From NCBI RefSeq assembly GCF_001428505.1, contig NZ_LMHU01000001.1, positions 1,752,116-1,816,115 of the forward strand: a DNA stretch of 64,000 nt, given 5' to 3'. Shown in pieces: positions 25,380-33,910 of the stretch. Source of the DNA: Terrabacter sp. Root181 (GTDB lineage Bacteria > Actinomycetota > Actinomycetes > Actinomycetales > Dermatophilaceae). Position numbers and translations under genes: made by a program. Every line of letters begins with the position of its first letter. The first letter of the stretch is position 1. Under the pieces are notes generated by a model. That model saw only the letters and a program-made list of their open reading frames with translations. It did not search any database and was not told the origin of the DNA.

Positions 25380-27017
25380 GTGTTTGCATCCCTGTCTGAC
25401 CGCCTGACCGCGACGTTCAAGAACCTCCGCGGCAAGGGCCGGCTCACGGAGTCCGACGTCAACGCGACGATCCGAGACATCCGCCTCGCCCTGCTCGACG
25501 CCGACGTCGCCCTGCCCGTCGTCAAGCGGTTCACCGGGGCGGTGCGCGAGCGCGCCCTCGGTGCCGAGGTCAGCCAGGCCCTCAACCCGGCCCAGCAGGT
25601 CGTCAAGATCGTGCAGGAGGAGCTCGTCGCCATCCTCGGCGGGCAGACGCGCACGATCCGCTTCGCGAAGCAGCCGCCGACGGTGATCATGCTCGCCGGC
25701 CTCCAAGGCTCGGGCAAGACGACCTTCGCCGGCAAGCTCGGCACGTGGCTCAAGGGCCAGGGCCACGCGCCCCTCCTCGTCGCGGCCGACCTCCAGCGCC
25801 CCAACGCCGTCACCCAGCTCGAGGTCGTCGGTGAGCGCGCCGGCGTCCCCGTCTTCGCGCCCGAGCGCGGCAACATGGGCGGCCACGACGCCGTCCTCGA
25901 CTCCGGCGAGGGCACCCGGTCGTTCGGCGACCCCGTCACCGTGTCGCGGATGGGCATCGAGCACGCCCGGGCCAAGCAGTACGACGTCGTCATCGTCGAC
26001 ACCGCCGGCCGGCTCGCCGTCGACGCCAACCTCATGCAGCAGGCCTCCGACATCCGCGCGGCGATCTCGCCCGACGAGGTCCTCTTCGTCATCGACGCGA
26101 TGATCGGCCAGGCCGCCGTCGAGACGGCCCAGGCCTTCCACGAGGGCGTCGCGTTCACCGGCGTCGTCCTGTCCAAACTCGACGGCGACGCCCGCGGTGG
26201 CGCGGCCCTGTCGGTGGCCGAGATCACCGGTGAGCCGATCATGTTCGCCTCGACCGGTGAGAAGGTCACCGACTTCGAGGTCTTCCACCCCGACCGCATG
26301 GCGAGCCGCATCCTCGACATGGGTGACGTCCTGACGCTCATCGAGCAGGCCGAGCGCGCGTTCGACAAGCGCGAGGCCGACGAGATGGCCCGCAAGTTCC
26401 TCGCGGAGGAGGACTTCACCTTCGAGGACTTCCTCTCGCAGATGAACGCCATCAAGAAGATGGGCTCGCTCAAGTCGATGCTCAAGATGATGCCGGGCAT
26501 GCAGGGGATGCGTGACCAGCTCGACGCCTTCGACGACCGCGAGTTCGACCGCGTCGAGGCCATGGTCCGCTCGATGACGCCGTTCGAGCGCACCCACCCC
26601 AAGCAGATCAACGGCTCGCGCCGCGCCCGCATCGCCAAGGGCTCCGGTGTCACGGTCACGGAGGTCAACCAGCTGCTCGAACGCTTCGGCCAGGCCCAGA
26701 AGATGATGAAGTCGATGGCTCGCGGAGGCGGTGGCGGCCTGCCGGGAATGCCCGGCATCCCCGGCACCGGCAAGCGCGGCAAGCAGCAGCAGCCGCAGCG
26801 CAAGAAGAGCAAGAGCGGCAACCCCGCCAAGCGCGCGGCGGAGGAGCGGGCTGCCGCGGAGAAGGCCGCCTCGGGCCGGGCCGCCTCAGCTGCGAGCGCC
26901 TTCGGTGCGCCTGGTGCCAACGGGGCCGGTGCCGGCGACGACGCCGACCCGCTGGCCGGCTTCGACCCGTCGAACCTGCCCAAGGGCTTCGAGAAGTTCC
27001 TCGGCGGAGGCCGCTGA
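25380..27017 (+). CDS. ffh: Signal recognition particle protein Ffh
   Basis: 545 residues. Ffh binds 4.5S RNA and the signal sequence of nascent membrane proteins and hands them to FtsY. The GTPase domain has GLQGSGKTTF (about residue 107), DTAGRLAVD and TKLDGDARGG-type SKLDGDARGG. The methionine-rich M domain (MKMMPGMQGM region) follows. The C-terminal ~90 residues are an Ala/Lys/Gly-rich extension common in actinobacteria. The GTG 25380 is placed by a leaderless promoter. A 7-bp hairpin follows the stop. Confidence 0.97.
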   Translation: MFASLSDRLTATFKNLRGKGRLTESDVNATIRDIRLALLDADVALPVVKRFTGAVRERALGAEVSQALNPAQQVVKIVQEELVAILGGQTRTIRFAKQPPTVIMLAGLQGSGKTTFAGKLGTWLKGQGHAPLLVAADLQRPNAVTQLEVVGERAGVPVFAPERGNMGGHDAVLDSGEGTRSFGDPVTVSRMGIEHARAKQYDVVIVDTAGRLAVDANLMQQASDIRAAISPDEVLFVIDAMIGQAAVETAQAFHEGVAFTGVVLSKLDGDARGGAALSVAEITGEPIMFASTGEKVTDFEVFHPDRMASRILDMGDVLTLIEQAERAFDKREADEMARKFLAEEDFTFEDFLSQMNAIKKMGSLKSMLKMMPGMQGMRDQLDAFDDREFDRVEAMVRSMTPFERTHPKQINGSRRARIAKGSGVTVTEVNQLLERFGQAQKMMKSMARGGGGGLPGMPGIPGTGKRGKQQQPQRKKSKSGNPAKRAAEERAAAEKAASGRAASAASAFGAPGANGAGAGDDADPLAGFDPSNLPKGFEKFLGGGR

Positions 27018-27036
27018 GCGTTCCGGCCCCACGCCT

Positions 27037-27067
27037 CCGGCATCACCTCTCACCGCGGGAATGCCGG
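27037..27067 (+). terminator. Possible ffh terminator
   Basis: CCGGCAT and ATGCCGG pair across a 17-base loop, 20 bases after the ffh stop. Confidence 0.35.
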
Positions 27068-27133
27068 TCGTGCGCTGCGCGCTGACCACTCTGGGGCCAC
27101 GGGACGTGGGTGTCCGGTCCGCGAGGAGGGGTG

Positions 27134-28108
27134 ATGGCGCGCTTCGAGATGACGGCAGCCGCTGACCCGGGCGACGGCGACGGCCTCGACGCGTACTCGC
27201 GCGCGGTGAGCACCGTGGCCGCCCGCCTCACGCCGCTCGTCGCGAGCCTCCGGGTCAGCCGACCGGTCCGGGGCGGCGCCGTCGAGGGCGGAGGCTCCGC
27301 AGTGACGCTGACCGCCGACGGCCTGCTCCTGACCAACGCCCACGTCGTGCACGGCGTCGACCACGGAACCGCGAACTTCTCCGACGGCCGGTCCGTTCGC
27401 GTCCACCTCGTCGGCGCGGACCCGCTCTCGGACCTCGCCGTCGTGCGCGCCGAGGAGGCACTCACGTCCCCTCCGGAGTTCGGCGACGCCGACCGGCTCA
27501 GGGTCGGGCAGGTCGTCGTCGCCATCGGCAACCCGCTCGGGCTCGAGGGCAGTGTCACCGCGGGCGTCGTCAGCGCGCTCGGTCGCTCGCTGCCGACCCG
27601 GTCCGGCAGCGCGTCCCGCTTCGTCGAGGACGTCATCCAGACCGACGCCCTCCTCAACCCGGGCAACTCCGGCGGCGCGCTGGCCGATTCACGGGCCCGC
27701 GTCGTCGGCATCAACACGGCGGTCGCCGGGATCGGGCTCGGTCTCGCGGTGCCCATCAACGCGACGACCCGACGGATCATCGAGGCCCTCGTCGAGGACG
27801 GGCACGTCCGCCGCGCCTACCTCGGTCTCGTCACCGTCCCGGTGCCGGTGACCGACGACGTCGCGGCCCGACTGGGCCGGCGCACCGCGCTGCGCATCGC
27901 GGAGGTCGTCCCGGACAGCCCGGCCGAGCACGCCGGCCTGATCCGGGGCGATGTCGTCGTCGCCGCGGACGGCAGACCGCTGTCCGACGCACAGTCGCTC
28001 CAGCGGATCCTGCTGGACGAGGCGATCGGGCGCCCGATCGAGGTCACCGTCCTCAGGGGAGCTGCACTCGTCGACGTCCGCGCCGTACCGCGGCTGCTGC
28101 GCGGGTGA
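27134..28108 (+). CDS. Trypsin-like serine protease with PDZ domain (HtrA/DegP-like), apparently cytoplasmic
   Basis: 324 residues of the S1C protease family. The catalytic triad is His in TNAHVVHG, Asp in LSDLAVVRA and Ser in NPGNSGGAL. A PDZ domain (VPDSPAEHAGLIRGDVVV) occupies the C-terminal 90 residues. No signal peptide or membrane helix is visible, unlike periplasmic or membrane-anchored actinobacterial HtrA proteins, so either it works in the cytosol or uses another route out. The ATG 27134 has a GAGGAGGGG Shine-Dalgarno, so upstream in-frame codons are not used. The alpha/beta hydrolase follows from its own promoter. Confidence 0.88.
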   Translation: MARFEMTAAADPGDGDGLDAYSRAVSTVAARLTPLVASLRVSRPVRGGAVEGGGSAVTLTADGLLLTNAHVVHGVDHGTANFSDGRSVRVHLVGADPLSDLAVVRAEEALTSPPEFGDADRLRVGQVVVAIGNPLGLEGSVTAGVVSALGRSLPTRSGSASRFVEDVIQTDALLNPGNSGGALADSRARVVGINTAVAGIGLGLAVPINATTRRIIEALVEDGHVRRAYLGLVTVPVPVTDDVAARLGRRTALRIAEVVPDSPAEHAGLIRGDVVVAADGRPLSDAQSLQRILLDEAIGRPIEVTVLRGAALVDVRAVPRLLRG

Positions 28109-28127
28109 CGGAGAGGGACAGGCGGCC

Positions 28128-28133
28128 TACGCT
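28128..28133 (+). promoter_or_regulatory. Leaderless -10 of the alpha/beta hydrolase gene
   Basis: TACGCT, then 7 bases, then GTG 28141. Confidence 0.5.
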
Positions 28134-28140
28134 CGGGGTC

Positions 28141-29004
28141 GTGGTCACCACCGACGGGCGCTCGCGGGTGCGGCTGCCGGACGGGCGGCGCCTCGACGTG
28201 TGGCAGGGCGGCGACCCGCTCGGCAGGCCGCTCGTCTTCTTCCACGGCACGCCGGGTGGCCGGCTGCAGGCCGCGCTCGGCGACGGTGCGGCGGCGCGCG
28301 CCGGGATGCGGCTGATCGCGTTCTCGCGGCCCGGCTACGGCGGGTCGACGGACGCCCGCACCACCCTGTCGTCGGTGGGCAGGGATGCCGGGACGGTCGC
28401 CGACGTGCTCGGGCTCGACGCGTTCGCCGTGCTCGGCGTCTCCGGGGGAGGGCCGTATGCCGTCGCCGCTGCAGCCGTCCTGCCGCACCGGGTGCGCGTG
28501 GCCGGGGTCGTCGCCGGCATCGGACCGCTGCTCGAGCTCGACCCTGCCGCTGCCGACGACCCCGCGGTCCGTGCGGCACTCGCCGGGGACGTCGACGCGG
28601 CCATCGACCTCCAGGACGGCGCGATGACCGACCGCGCCCAGCAGAGCGGGCCGGGTGGACGCACCGCTCGTGCGCCGGCGGTGCGCGTGGGTGGCTTCGT
28701 CTCGCCCGAGATCCTCGAGCCCTGGACCGCGAGCGGCCGACCGGGCGTGCCGTCCTACCGCGGCGTGTCGCGCGACGCGCTCGCCTTCACCGCGGGCTGG
28801 GACGTCGCGCTCGACGACGTCCGCGCACCGGTCCACCTCTGGTACGGCGACCGCGACCGCACGGTCGGGCTGGAGCACGGGCGGTGGCTGCACGCGCACC
28901 TGCCGACGTCGCGGCTCGTCGTCCGCGAGGGTGCCGGACACCTCGCGACGCTCATGGCGCACTGGGCCGACGTCCTCACGGATCTGGCGCGCGACGGAGG
29001 TTAG
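28141..29004 (+). CDS. Alpha/beta hydrolase
   Basis: 287 residues of the alpha/beta-hydrolase fold. The oxyanion segment is FFHGTPGG, the nucleophile elbow GVSGGGP (serine near residue 103), the acid in WYGDRDRTV and the histidine in EGAGHLAT. Fold is clear but the substrate is unknown. A longer frame begins at 28105 but the -10 at 28128 supports GTG 28141. Its TAG stop forms part of the -10 of the next gene. Confidence 0.87.
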   Translation: MVTTDGRSRVRLPDGRRLDVWQGGDPLGRPLVFFHGTPGGRLQAALGDGAAARAGMRLIAFSRPGYGGSTDARTTLSSVGRDAGTVADVLGLDAFAVLGVSGGGPYAVAAAAVLPHRVRVAGVVAGIGPLLELDPAAADDPAVRAALAGDVDAAIDLQDGAMTDRAQQSGPGGRTARAPAVRVGGFVSPEILEPWTASGRPGVPSYRGVSRDALAFTAGWDVALDDVRAPVHLWYGDRDRTVGLEHGRWLHAHLPTSRLVVREGAGHLATLMAHWADVLTDLARDGG

Positions 29005-29007
29005 GGT
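29002..29007 (+). promoter_or_regulatory. Leaderless -10 of the amidohydrolase gene
   Basis: TAGGGT, 7 bases before ATG 29015. Its first three bases are the stop codon of the preceding gene. Confidence 0.55.
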
Positions 29008-29014
29008 CGGTGCC

Positions 29015-30103
29015 ATGAGTGCACCGGTGCTCCAGGTCCGCGGTCGGGTGCTCGTCGGTCCCGACGACGTCGTCGACGAGCTGTGGGTCATCGGGGGGCG
29101 CGTCTCGTTCACGCCGCCGGCCGACCGGACCGACGAGCAGACGCTCGAGGGCTGGGTGCTCCCGGGGCTCGTCGACGCCCACTGCCACGTCGGTCTCGGG
29201 CCCCACGGCGGCGTGCCACGCGACGAGGCCGAGCAGCAGGCGATGACCGACCGCGACCGCGGCACGCTCCTCATCCGCGACGCCGGCCAGCCCGGCGACA
29301 CCCACTGGGTCGACGAGCGTGACGACCTTCCCAAGATCATCCGCGCCGGGCGGCACATCGCCCGCACGCGGCGCTACATCCGCAACTACGCCCACGAGGT
29401 CGAGGAGGACGAGCTCGTCCGCCACGTCCGGCTCGAGGCGCACCGCGGTGACGGCTGGGTCAAGCTCGTCGGTGACTGGATCGACCGCGACGTCGGCGAC
29501 CTCGCACCCAGCTGGTCGCGCCAGGCCGTCGCCGACGCGATCGCGGCCGCCCACGAGGAGGGCGTGCGTGTCACGGCCCACTGCTTCGGCGAGGAGTCGC
29601 TGCGCGATCTCGCGGCCGCCGGCATCGACTGCATCGAGCACGCAACCGGCCTGCGCGAGGACTCCATCGACACCTTCGCCGCCCAGGGCATCGCCATCGT
29701 GCCGACCCTCGTCAACATCGCGCAGTTCCCCGACCTCGCCGAGCCGGCCAAGGCGAAGTTCCCCGACTACCACCGCCACATGCTCGACCTGCACGAACGG
29801 CGCTACGCCACGGTCGGGGCGGCGCACGAGGCGGGCGTGCCGATCTACGTCGGCACCGACGCCGGCGGCAGCCTCCCGCACGGTCTCGTCGCGCAGGAGA
29901 TGGTCGAGCTGACGAAGGCGGGACTCACGAACGCCGAGGTCGTCGCGGCCGCGACGTGGGGAGCGCGCGAATGGCTCGGCAGACCCGGCATCGTCGAGGG
30001 TGAGGACGCCGATCTCGTCGTCTACGCGTCGGACCCGCTCGCCGACGTCACCGTCGTCGCCGACCCGAGCGGCGTCGTGCTGCGAGGTCGCGTTGTCGCC
30101 TGA
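29015..30103 (+). CDS. Metal-dependent amidohydrolase
   Basis: 362 residues of the amidohydrolase superfamily. A small beta-sandwich domain is followed by the metal-binding PGLVDAHCHVG. Then come the likely bridging lysine (GWVKLVGDW), the metal-ligand histidines in VTAHCFGE and IEHATG, and the catalytic aspartate in VGTDAGGS. It closes with the sandwich strand GEDADLVVY. The pattern is that of imidazolonepropionase- or prolidase-like members that hydrolyse cyclic amides or dipeptides, but I cannot name the substrate. The start is fixed by a leaderless promoter. The next gene begins 16 bases after its stop. Confidence 0.87.
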   Translation: MSAPVLQVRGRVLVGPDDVVDELWVIGGRVSFTPPADRTDEQTLEGWVLPGLVDAHCHVGLGPHGGVPRDEAEQQAMTDRDRGTLLIRDAGQPGDTHWVDERDDLPKIIRAGRHIARTRRYIRNYAHEVEEDELVRHVRLEAHRGDGWVKLVGDWIDRDVGDLAPSWSRQAVADAIAAAHEEGVRVTAHCFGEESLRDLAAAGIDCIEHATGLREDSIDTFAAQGIAIVPTLVNIAQFPDLAEPAKAKFPDYHRHMLDLHERRYATVGAAHEAGVPIYVGTDAGGSLPHGLVAQEMVELTKAGLTNAEVVAAATWGAREWLGRPGIVEGEDADLVVYASDPLADVTVVADPSGVVLRGRVVA

Positions 30104-30119
30104 GCACCAGTCCGAGCCC

Positions 30120-31052
30120 ATGTCCGAGCCCGCTCCCGACGAGCCGCCGCTCACCGCAGCGGGCGAGCGCGTCGAGGTGCGGCCCCCGTCGTCGGCCGAC
30201 ATCGAGCCGTATGCCGCGGCCGTGACCCTCTCGGAGCGGCGCCTCGCGGACTTCGCGATGCCCAATCCGCACAACCTGCCGGTCGTCCTCGACAACCAGT
30301 CGCCGACCTACCGCACCTTCATGGTGCACGCCCTCGACGCCGAGGGGTCGCACGGCCTCGTCGGACGCATCAACGTCGCCAACGTCGTCGAGGGGGCCTT
30401 CCGCAGCGCGACCGTGGGATACGACTCCTACGACCCGTATGCCGGCCGCGGCCTGTTCGTCGAAGGGCTGCGCCTCACGCTCGACCTCGTCTTCGCCGAC
30501 CAGCCGCACGGCATGGGCCTGCACCGCGTCGAGGCGAACATCCAGCCGGCGAACCACCGCTCGGCCGGGCTCGTGCGCTCGCTCGGCTTCGTCCACGAGG
30601 GCTTCTCGCGCGACTTCCTGCACCTGCCCGGCGTCGACGGGCGCCGCGACTGGCGCGACCACGACCGCTTCACGATGCTGTCCACCGACTGGCCCGCCGC
30701 GCCGTACCGCCCGCACGGCCACCGGCGCATCGCCTGCGTCGTCAGCGGCTCGGGGCCGGCGGCCTACGGCGCCTACGGCGGCACGAGCCTCGCCTCGGCG
30801 CTGGCGGCCGAGCTCGGCATCCCGCTCTACTCGTCATCGATCGTCGAGAGCACGGCGACGCTCTTCGAGCTGCTCCGCGTCTCGCCCGTCGGCGGGGTCG
30901 TCGAGTGCCGGCTCACCGGCACCGAGCTGCGGATGGGACTGGCCCGCGCGGGCTTCGAGCCCTCCGGGGTGCCGGTGCTCGAGGGCGCCACCGACGTGTC
31001 CCGGCGCGAGGTCGTGCGCCACGCCCTCGCGGTCCGGGCGGCCCACGCCTGA
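30120..31052 (+). CDS. GNAT acetyltransferase (RimJ/RimL-like) with extra C-terminal domain
   Basis: 310 residues. Residues ~15-195 form a GNAT domain related to ribosomal-protein N-terminal acetyltransferases, with the acetyl-CoA loop region at YDPYAGRGLFVEGLRL and GLHRVEANIQPANHRSAGLVRSLGF-type motifs. Residues ~200-310 are an additional globular-looking region (IACVVSGSGPAAYGAYGG and following) that I do not recognise. The ATG 30120 is preferred; TTG 30093 would overlap the amidohydrolase stop. It is probably co-transcribed with the amidohydrolase. Confidence 0.82.
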   Translation: MSEPAPDEPPLTAAGERVEVRPPSSADIEPYAAAVTLSERRLADFAMPNPHNLPVVLDNQSPTYRTFMVHALDAEGSHGLVGRINVANVVEGAFRSATVGYDSYDPYAGRGLFVEGLRLTLDLVFADQPHGMGLHRVEANIQPANHRSAGLVRSLGFVHEGFSRDFLHLPGVDGRRDWRDHDRFTMLSTDWPAAPYRPHGHRRIACVVSGSGPAAYGAYGGTSLASALAAELGIPLYSSSIVESTATLFELLRVSPVGGVVECRLTGTELRMGLARAGFEPSGVPVLEGATDVSRREVVRHALAVRAAHA

Positions 31053-31106
31053 GCGATGCGGACGGCATACGCCATCGGTGGTCGCAGGCGTGGGGACGCC
31101 GTCTGC

Positions 31107-31129
31107 GGGGTGCGTGTCCGGAGCACCCC
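31107..31129 (+). terminator. Hairpin upstream of the rpsP promoter
   Basis: GGGGTGC and GCACCCC pair perfectly across a 9-base loop, probably closing the GNAT unit. Confidence 0.45.
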
Positions 31130-31133
31130 GTCC

Positions 31134-31146
31134 GGTCTGGCAGAAT
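31134..31146 (+). promoter_or_regulatory. rpsP promoter core shared with rplS
   Basis: TCTGGCAGAATG resembles TCTGGCAGACTT before rplS (about 34780). The shared block, with CAGAAT or CAGACT as -10, suggests a common ribosomal-protein promoter type. About 125 bases of leader follow. Confidence 0.4.
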
Positions 31147-31226
31147 GGAGGGCTGTACCCGTCCGGCCCCCAACGGCTGGACCGGACGCCTACACACCGA
31201 GCGTCGGCACCCCGGCTGAACCCAGT

Positions 31227-31262
31227 CGGTCTCGCCGCGCTCACTACTGGTTGAGGAGACCG
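31227..31262 (+). promoter_or_regulatory. Possible Shine-Dalgarno-sequestering hairpin before rpsP
   Basis: CGGTCTC (31227-31233) can pair with GAGACCG (31256-31262), which overlaps the GAGGAG Shine-Dalgarno of rpsP. This could control translation. Confidence 0.35.
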
Positions 31263-31267
31263 CCACC

Positions 31268-31738
31268 ATGGCAGTCAAGATCCGTCTGAAGCGCATGGGC
31301 AAGATCCGTGCACCGTACTACCGCGTCGTCGTCATGGACTCGCGCACCAAGCGTGACGGCCGTGCCATCGAGGAGATCGGCAAGTACCACCCCACCGAGC
31401 AGCCGTCGCTCATCGACATCGACATCGAGCGCGCGCACTACTGGCTGGGCCAGGGCGCGCAGCCGACCGAGGCCGTCGCGGCGCTCATCAAGATCGTCGA
31501 CGGGGGCAAGCTCCAGACCAAGGAGCCGAAGACCCCGAAGAAGGACCTCTACGAGGCCGCGATCGCCGCTGCCGGTGGCAAGAACGACGCCGGCACCGAC
31601 GGCCCGACGCCGCGCAAGAAGGCCGCCAAGAAGGCCGAGCCCAAGGCTGAGGCGAAGGCCGACGAGCCCAAGGCCGACGAGGCGACCGAGGCTCCGGCCG
31701 AGGCCGCCGGCGACGACACCGCGAAGGCCGAGGCCTGA
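31268..31738 (+). CDS. rpsP: 30S ribosomal protein S16
   Basis: 156 residues. The first ~85 are a standard S16 ([21 protein letters not shown] at the N-terminus, a [10 protein letters not shown] loop). The last ~60 are an Ala/Lys/Glu/Pro-rich tail ([15 protein letters not shown] and on) typical of high-GC actinobacteria. ATG 31268 has GAGGAG upstream. It leads the conserved rpsP-KH-rimM-trmD group; a strong terminator after the KH gene separates the first two from the last two. Confidence 0.97.
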   Translation: MAVKIRLKRMGKIRAPYYRVVVMDSRTKRDGRAIEEIGKYHPTEQPSLIDIDIERAHYWLGQGAQPTEAVAALIKIVDGGKLQTKEPKTPKKDLYEAAIAAAGGKNDAGTDGPTPRKKAAKKAEPKAEAKADEPKADEATEAPAEAAGDDTAKAEA

Positions 31739-31740
31739 GC

Positions 31741-31983
31741 ATGCTCGAGGAGGCGCTCGAGCACCTCGTCAAGGGCATCGTCGACCACGACGAGGACGTC
31801 GTCGTGGTCCGCAAGGAGCTCCGCCGCGGTGAGCTGCTCGAGGTCCGGGTCCACCCCGACGACCTCGGCCGCGTCATCGGCCGCTCCGGCCGCACGGCGA
31901 GCGCGCTGCGCACCGTCGTCGGCGCCCTCGCGGGCAACAACAACGTGCGCGTCGACATCGTCGACACCGACCGCGTGCGCTGA
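31741..31983 (+). CDS. RNA-binding KH-domain protein (KhpA)
   Basis: 80 residues consisting of one KH domain with the GRVIGRSGRT loop (GxxG). Equivalent proteins, called KhpA in firmicutes, bind RNA and often partner with KhpB/Jag. It starts 2 bases after rpsP and must be co-transcribed, as in nearly all actinobacteria. Confidence 0.93.
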   Translation: MLEEALEHLVKGIVDHDEDVVVVRKELRRGELLEVRVHPDDLGRVIGRSGRTASALRTVVGALAGNNNVRVDIVDTDRVR

Positions 31984-32010
31984 GCGCTGACGACTCCCAC
32001 GCGAGTCACC

Positions 32011-32048
32011 CGAGAGGGGCGTCCCGGATGACCGGGGCGCCCCTCTCG
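32011..32048 (+). terminator. Terminator after rpsP-KH
   Basis: An 11-bp perfect outer stem (32011-32021 with 32038-32048) continues into a 5-bp inner stem with loop ATGA. No T-run. Confidence 0.8.
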
Positions 32049-32113
32049 CGTCCCCGCGCCCGTCCTTCGCGCACGGGTCTCCGACGGTCGCCAAACCTGA
32101 GAGGATTCGGCTC

Positions 32114-32641
32114 ATGAACGTCGTCCTCGCCCGCATCGGCAAGCCCCACGGTCTGCGGGGAGAGGTGACCGTCCAGCTGCACACGGACGACCCCGAGACC
32201 CGCTTTGCCGTCGGCACCGTCATCGCGACCGAGGCCGAGCCGGGGTCCGGTGTGCCGACCGCGCTGACCATCGCGTCGACGCGGGTGCACCGCGGCATCT
32301 GGCTCATCACCTTCGAGGAGATCCCCGACCGCGCCGGCGCCGAGAGCCTGCGCGGCACGCGGCTCGTGCTGCCCGAGTCGAACCCCCAGGCCGAGGACGA
32401 GGCCTTCTACGAGGAGGACCTCGTCGGGCTCGAGGCCCGCGACCCGAGCGGCGAGACCGTCGGCACCGTGAGCGGCCTCGAGATCGGCCCCGCCCAGGAC
32501 CGGCTCGTCATCACCCTCACCGACGGCGTCACGGCCTACGTCCCGTTCGTCAAGCGCATCGTGCCCGTCGTCGCCGACGACCACGTCGTCGTCGACCCGC
32601 CGCCCGGGCTCTTCGACCTCTACCGCGAGGGCACCGAGTGA
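32114..32641 (+). CDS. rimM: 16S rRNA processing protein RimM
   Basis: 175 residues. RimM assists maturation of the 30S head and binds S19. The N-terminal domain shows [14 protein letters not shown] and the C-terminal PRC-barrel ends [11 protein letters not shown] and the [10 protein letters not shown] motif. ATG 32114 has GAGAGGA upstream. Its TGA overlaps the trmD start as GTGA. Confidence 0.96.
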   Translation: MNVVLARIGKPHGLRGEVTVQLHTDDPETRFAVGTVIATEAEPGSGVPTALTIASTRVHRGIWLITFEEIPDRAGAESLRGTRLVLPESNPQAEDEAFYEEDLVGLEARDPSGETVGTVSGLEIGPAQDRLVITLTDGVTAYVPFVKRIVPVVADDHVVVDPPPGLFDLYREGTE

Positions 32642-33894
32642 CCGTGCCCGACCCGCGTCCCGACACGCGTCCCGACACGCGTCCCGACACGCGTCCGGCC
32701 ATGCGCGTCGACGTCGTCTCGATCTTCCCCGACTACCTCGCCCCGCTCGACCTGTCGCTCATCGGCAAGGCGCGCGAGGACGGCCTCCTCGACGTCCGCG
32801 TCCACGACCTGCGCGACTTCACACACGACCGCCACCGCACCGTCGACGACACCCCGTACGGCGGGGGAGCGGGCATGGTCATGAAGCCGCAGCCGTGGTC
32901 GGAGGCGCTCGACCACGTTCTCGCTCAGGACAACCCGTCGGCCGCGAAGCCGCGGCTCATCGTCCCCGGCCCCGGTGGGCAGCCGTTCACCCAGGCACTC
33001 GCACGCGAGCTCGCGCACGAGCCGTGGCTCGCCTTCGCCTGCGGACGCTACGAGGGCATCGACGAGCGCGTCTACGACCACGCCCGCGAGGACCTCGGCC
33101 TCGAGGTCTCCGTCGTGAGCCTCGGTGACTACGTCCTCAACGGCGGCGAGGTGGCCGTGCTCGCGATGGTCGAGGCCGTCGGGCGGCTCGTGCCGGGCGT
33201 CATCGGCAACGCCGAGTCCCTCGTCGAGGAGTCCCACGAGGACGGCTTGCTCGAGTACCCCATCTACACCAAGCCCGCCGCGTGGAACGGCCGCGACGTC
33301 CCGCCGGTGCTCCTCTCGGGCAACCACGGGGCGATCGCCGCCTGGCGCCACGAACAGCGGCTCGCGCGCACCGCAGCCCGCCGGCCCGACCTGCTCCACG
33401 CCTCGCACGCGGACTCGGACGGCGGCGACGTCGTGATCAGCGCCGCGACGCCGGGCGACGTCCCCGAGCTCGCCGTGCTCATGCGGGCGTGCTGGGTCCA
33501 GGAGGCCCTCGCCAACGACACCCTCGACATCCCGGCCCTGTACGAGAGCCTCGACGACGTCCGGGCGAGCCTCGACACGACCCAGACGTGGGTCGCCCGC
33601 AGCGGCGGGCGGCTCGTCGGCGCGGTGCGCACGGTCCGGGGCGGCCCCGAGGGTGACGACTGGTTCGTCGGACGCCTCTGCGTGGCCCCCGACCTGCAGG
33701 GTCGCGGACTCGGCCGACGCCTCCTCGAGCACGCCGAGTCGACCGCGCCGGACGGCATACGCACCTTCACGCTGAACACCGGCGCGCGCAGCACCGACAA
33801 CCTGCGGATGTACAAGAAGGCGGGCTATCGCCTCGTCGACGCGCCCGCGCCCATCCCGGGGGCGGTCACGCTCGTCAAGCGTCGCCGCGGCTGA
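32638..33894 (+). CDS. trmD: tRNA (guanine-37-N1) methyltransferase TrmD fused to a GNAT acetyltransferase
   Basis: 418 residues in one open frame. Residues ~22-262 are a complete TrmD, which makes m1G37 in tRNA to prevent frameshifting: [22 protein letters not shown], the SAM-binding trefoil knot [10 protein letters not shown] and [11 protein letters not shown], and the C-terminal helical part. Residues ~265-418 are a full GNAT domain with [19 protein letters not shown] as the acetyl-CoA loop. The GTG 32638 overlaps the rimM stop and has GCGAGGG upstream, which would add a (PDTR)n N-terminus; ATG 32701 would start at the classical TrmD N-terminus and has no Shine-Dalgarno. GNAT substrate unknown. 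Confidence 0.93.
   Translation: MTVPDPRPDTRPDTRPDTRPAMRVDVVSIFPDYLAPLDLSLIGKAREDGLLDVRVHDLRDFTHDRHRTVDDTPYGGGAGMVMKPQPWSEALDHVLAQDNPSAAKPRLIVPGPGGQPFTQALARELAHEPWLAFACGRYEGIDERVYDHAREDLGLEVSVVSLGDYVLNGGEVAVLAMVEAVGRLVPGVIGNAESLVEESHEDGLLEYPIYTKPAAWNGRDVPPVLLSGNHGAIAAWRHEQRLARTAARRPDLLHASHADSDGGDVVISAATPGDVPELAVLMRACWVQEALANDTLDIPALYESLDDVRASLDTTQTWVARSGGRLVGAVRTVRGGPEGDDWFVGRLCVAPDLQGRGLGRRLLEHAESTAPDGIRTFTLNTGARSTDNLRMYKKAGYRLVDAPAPIPGAVTLVKRRRG
32651..32697 (+). repeat. 12-bp tandem repeat at the 5' end of trmD
   Basis: About four copies of the 12-base unit CGCGTCCCGACA with a degenerate final one. They encode Pro-Asp-Thr-Arg if GTG 32638 is the start. Confidence 0.8.
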
Positions 33895-33910
33895 CGCGGG
33901 CGGCCCTCCG

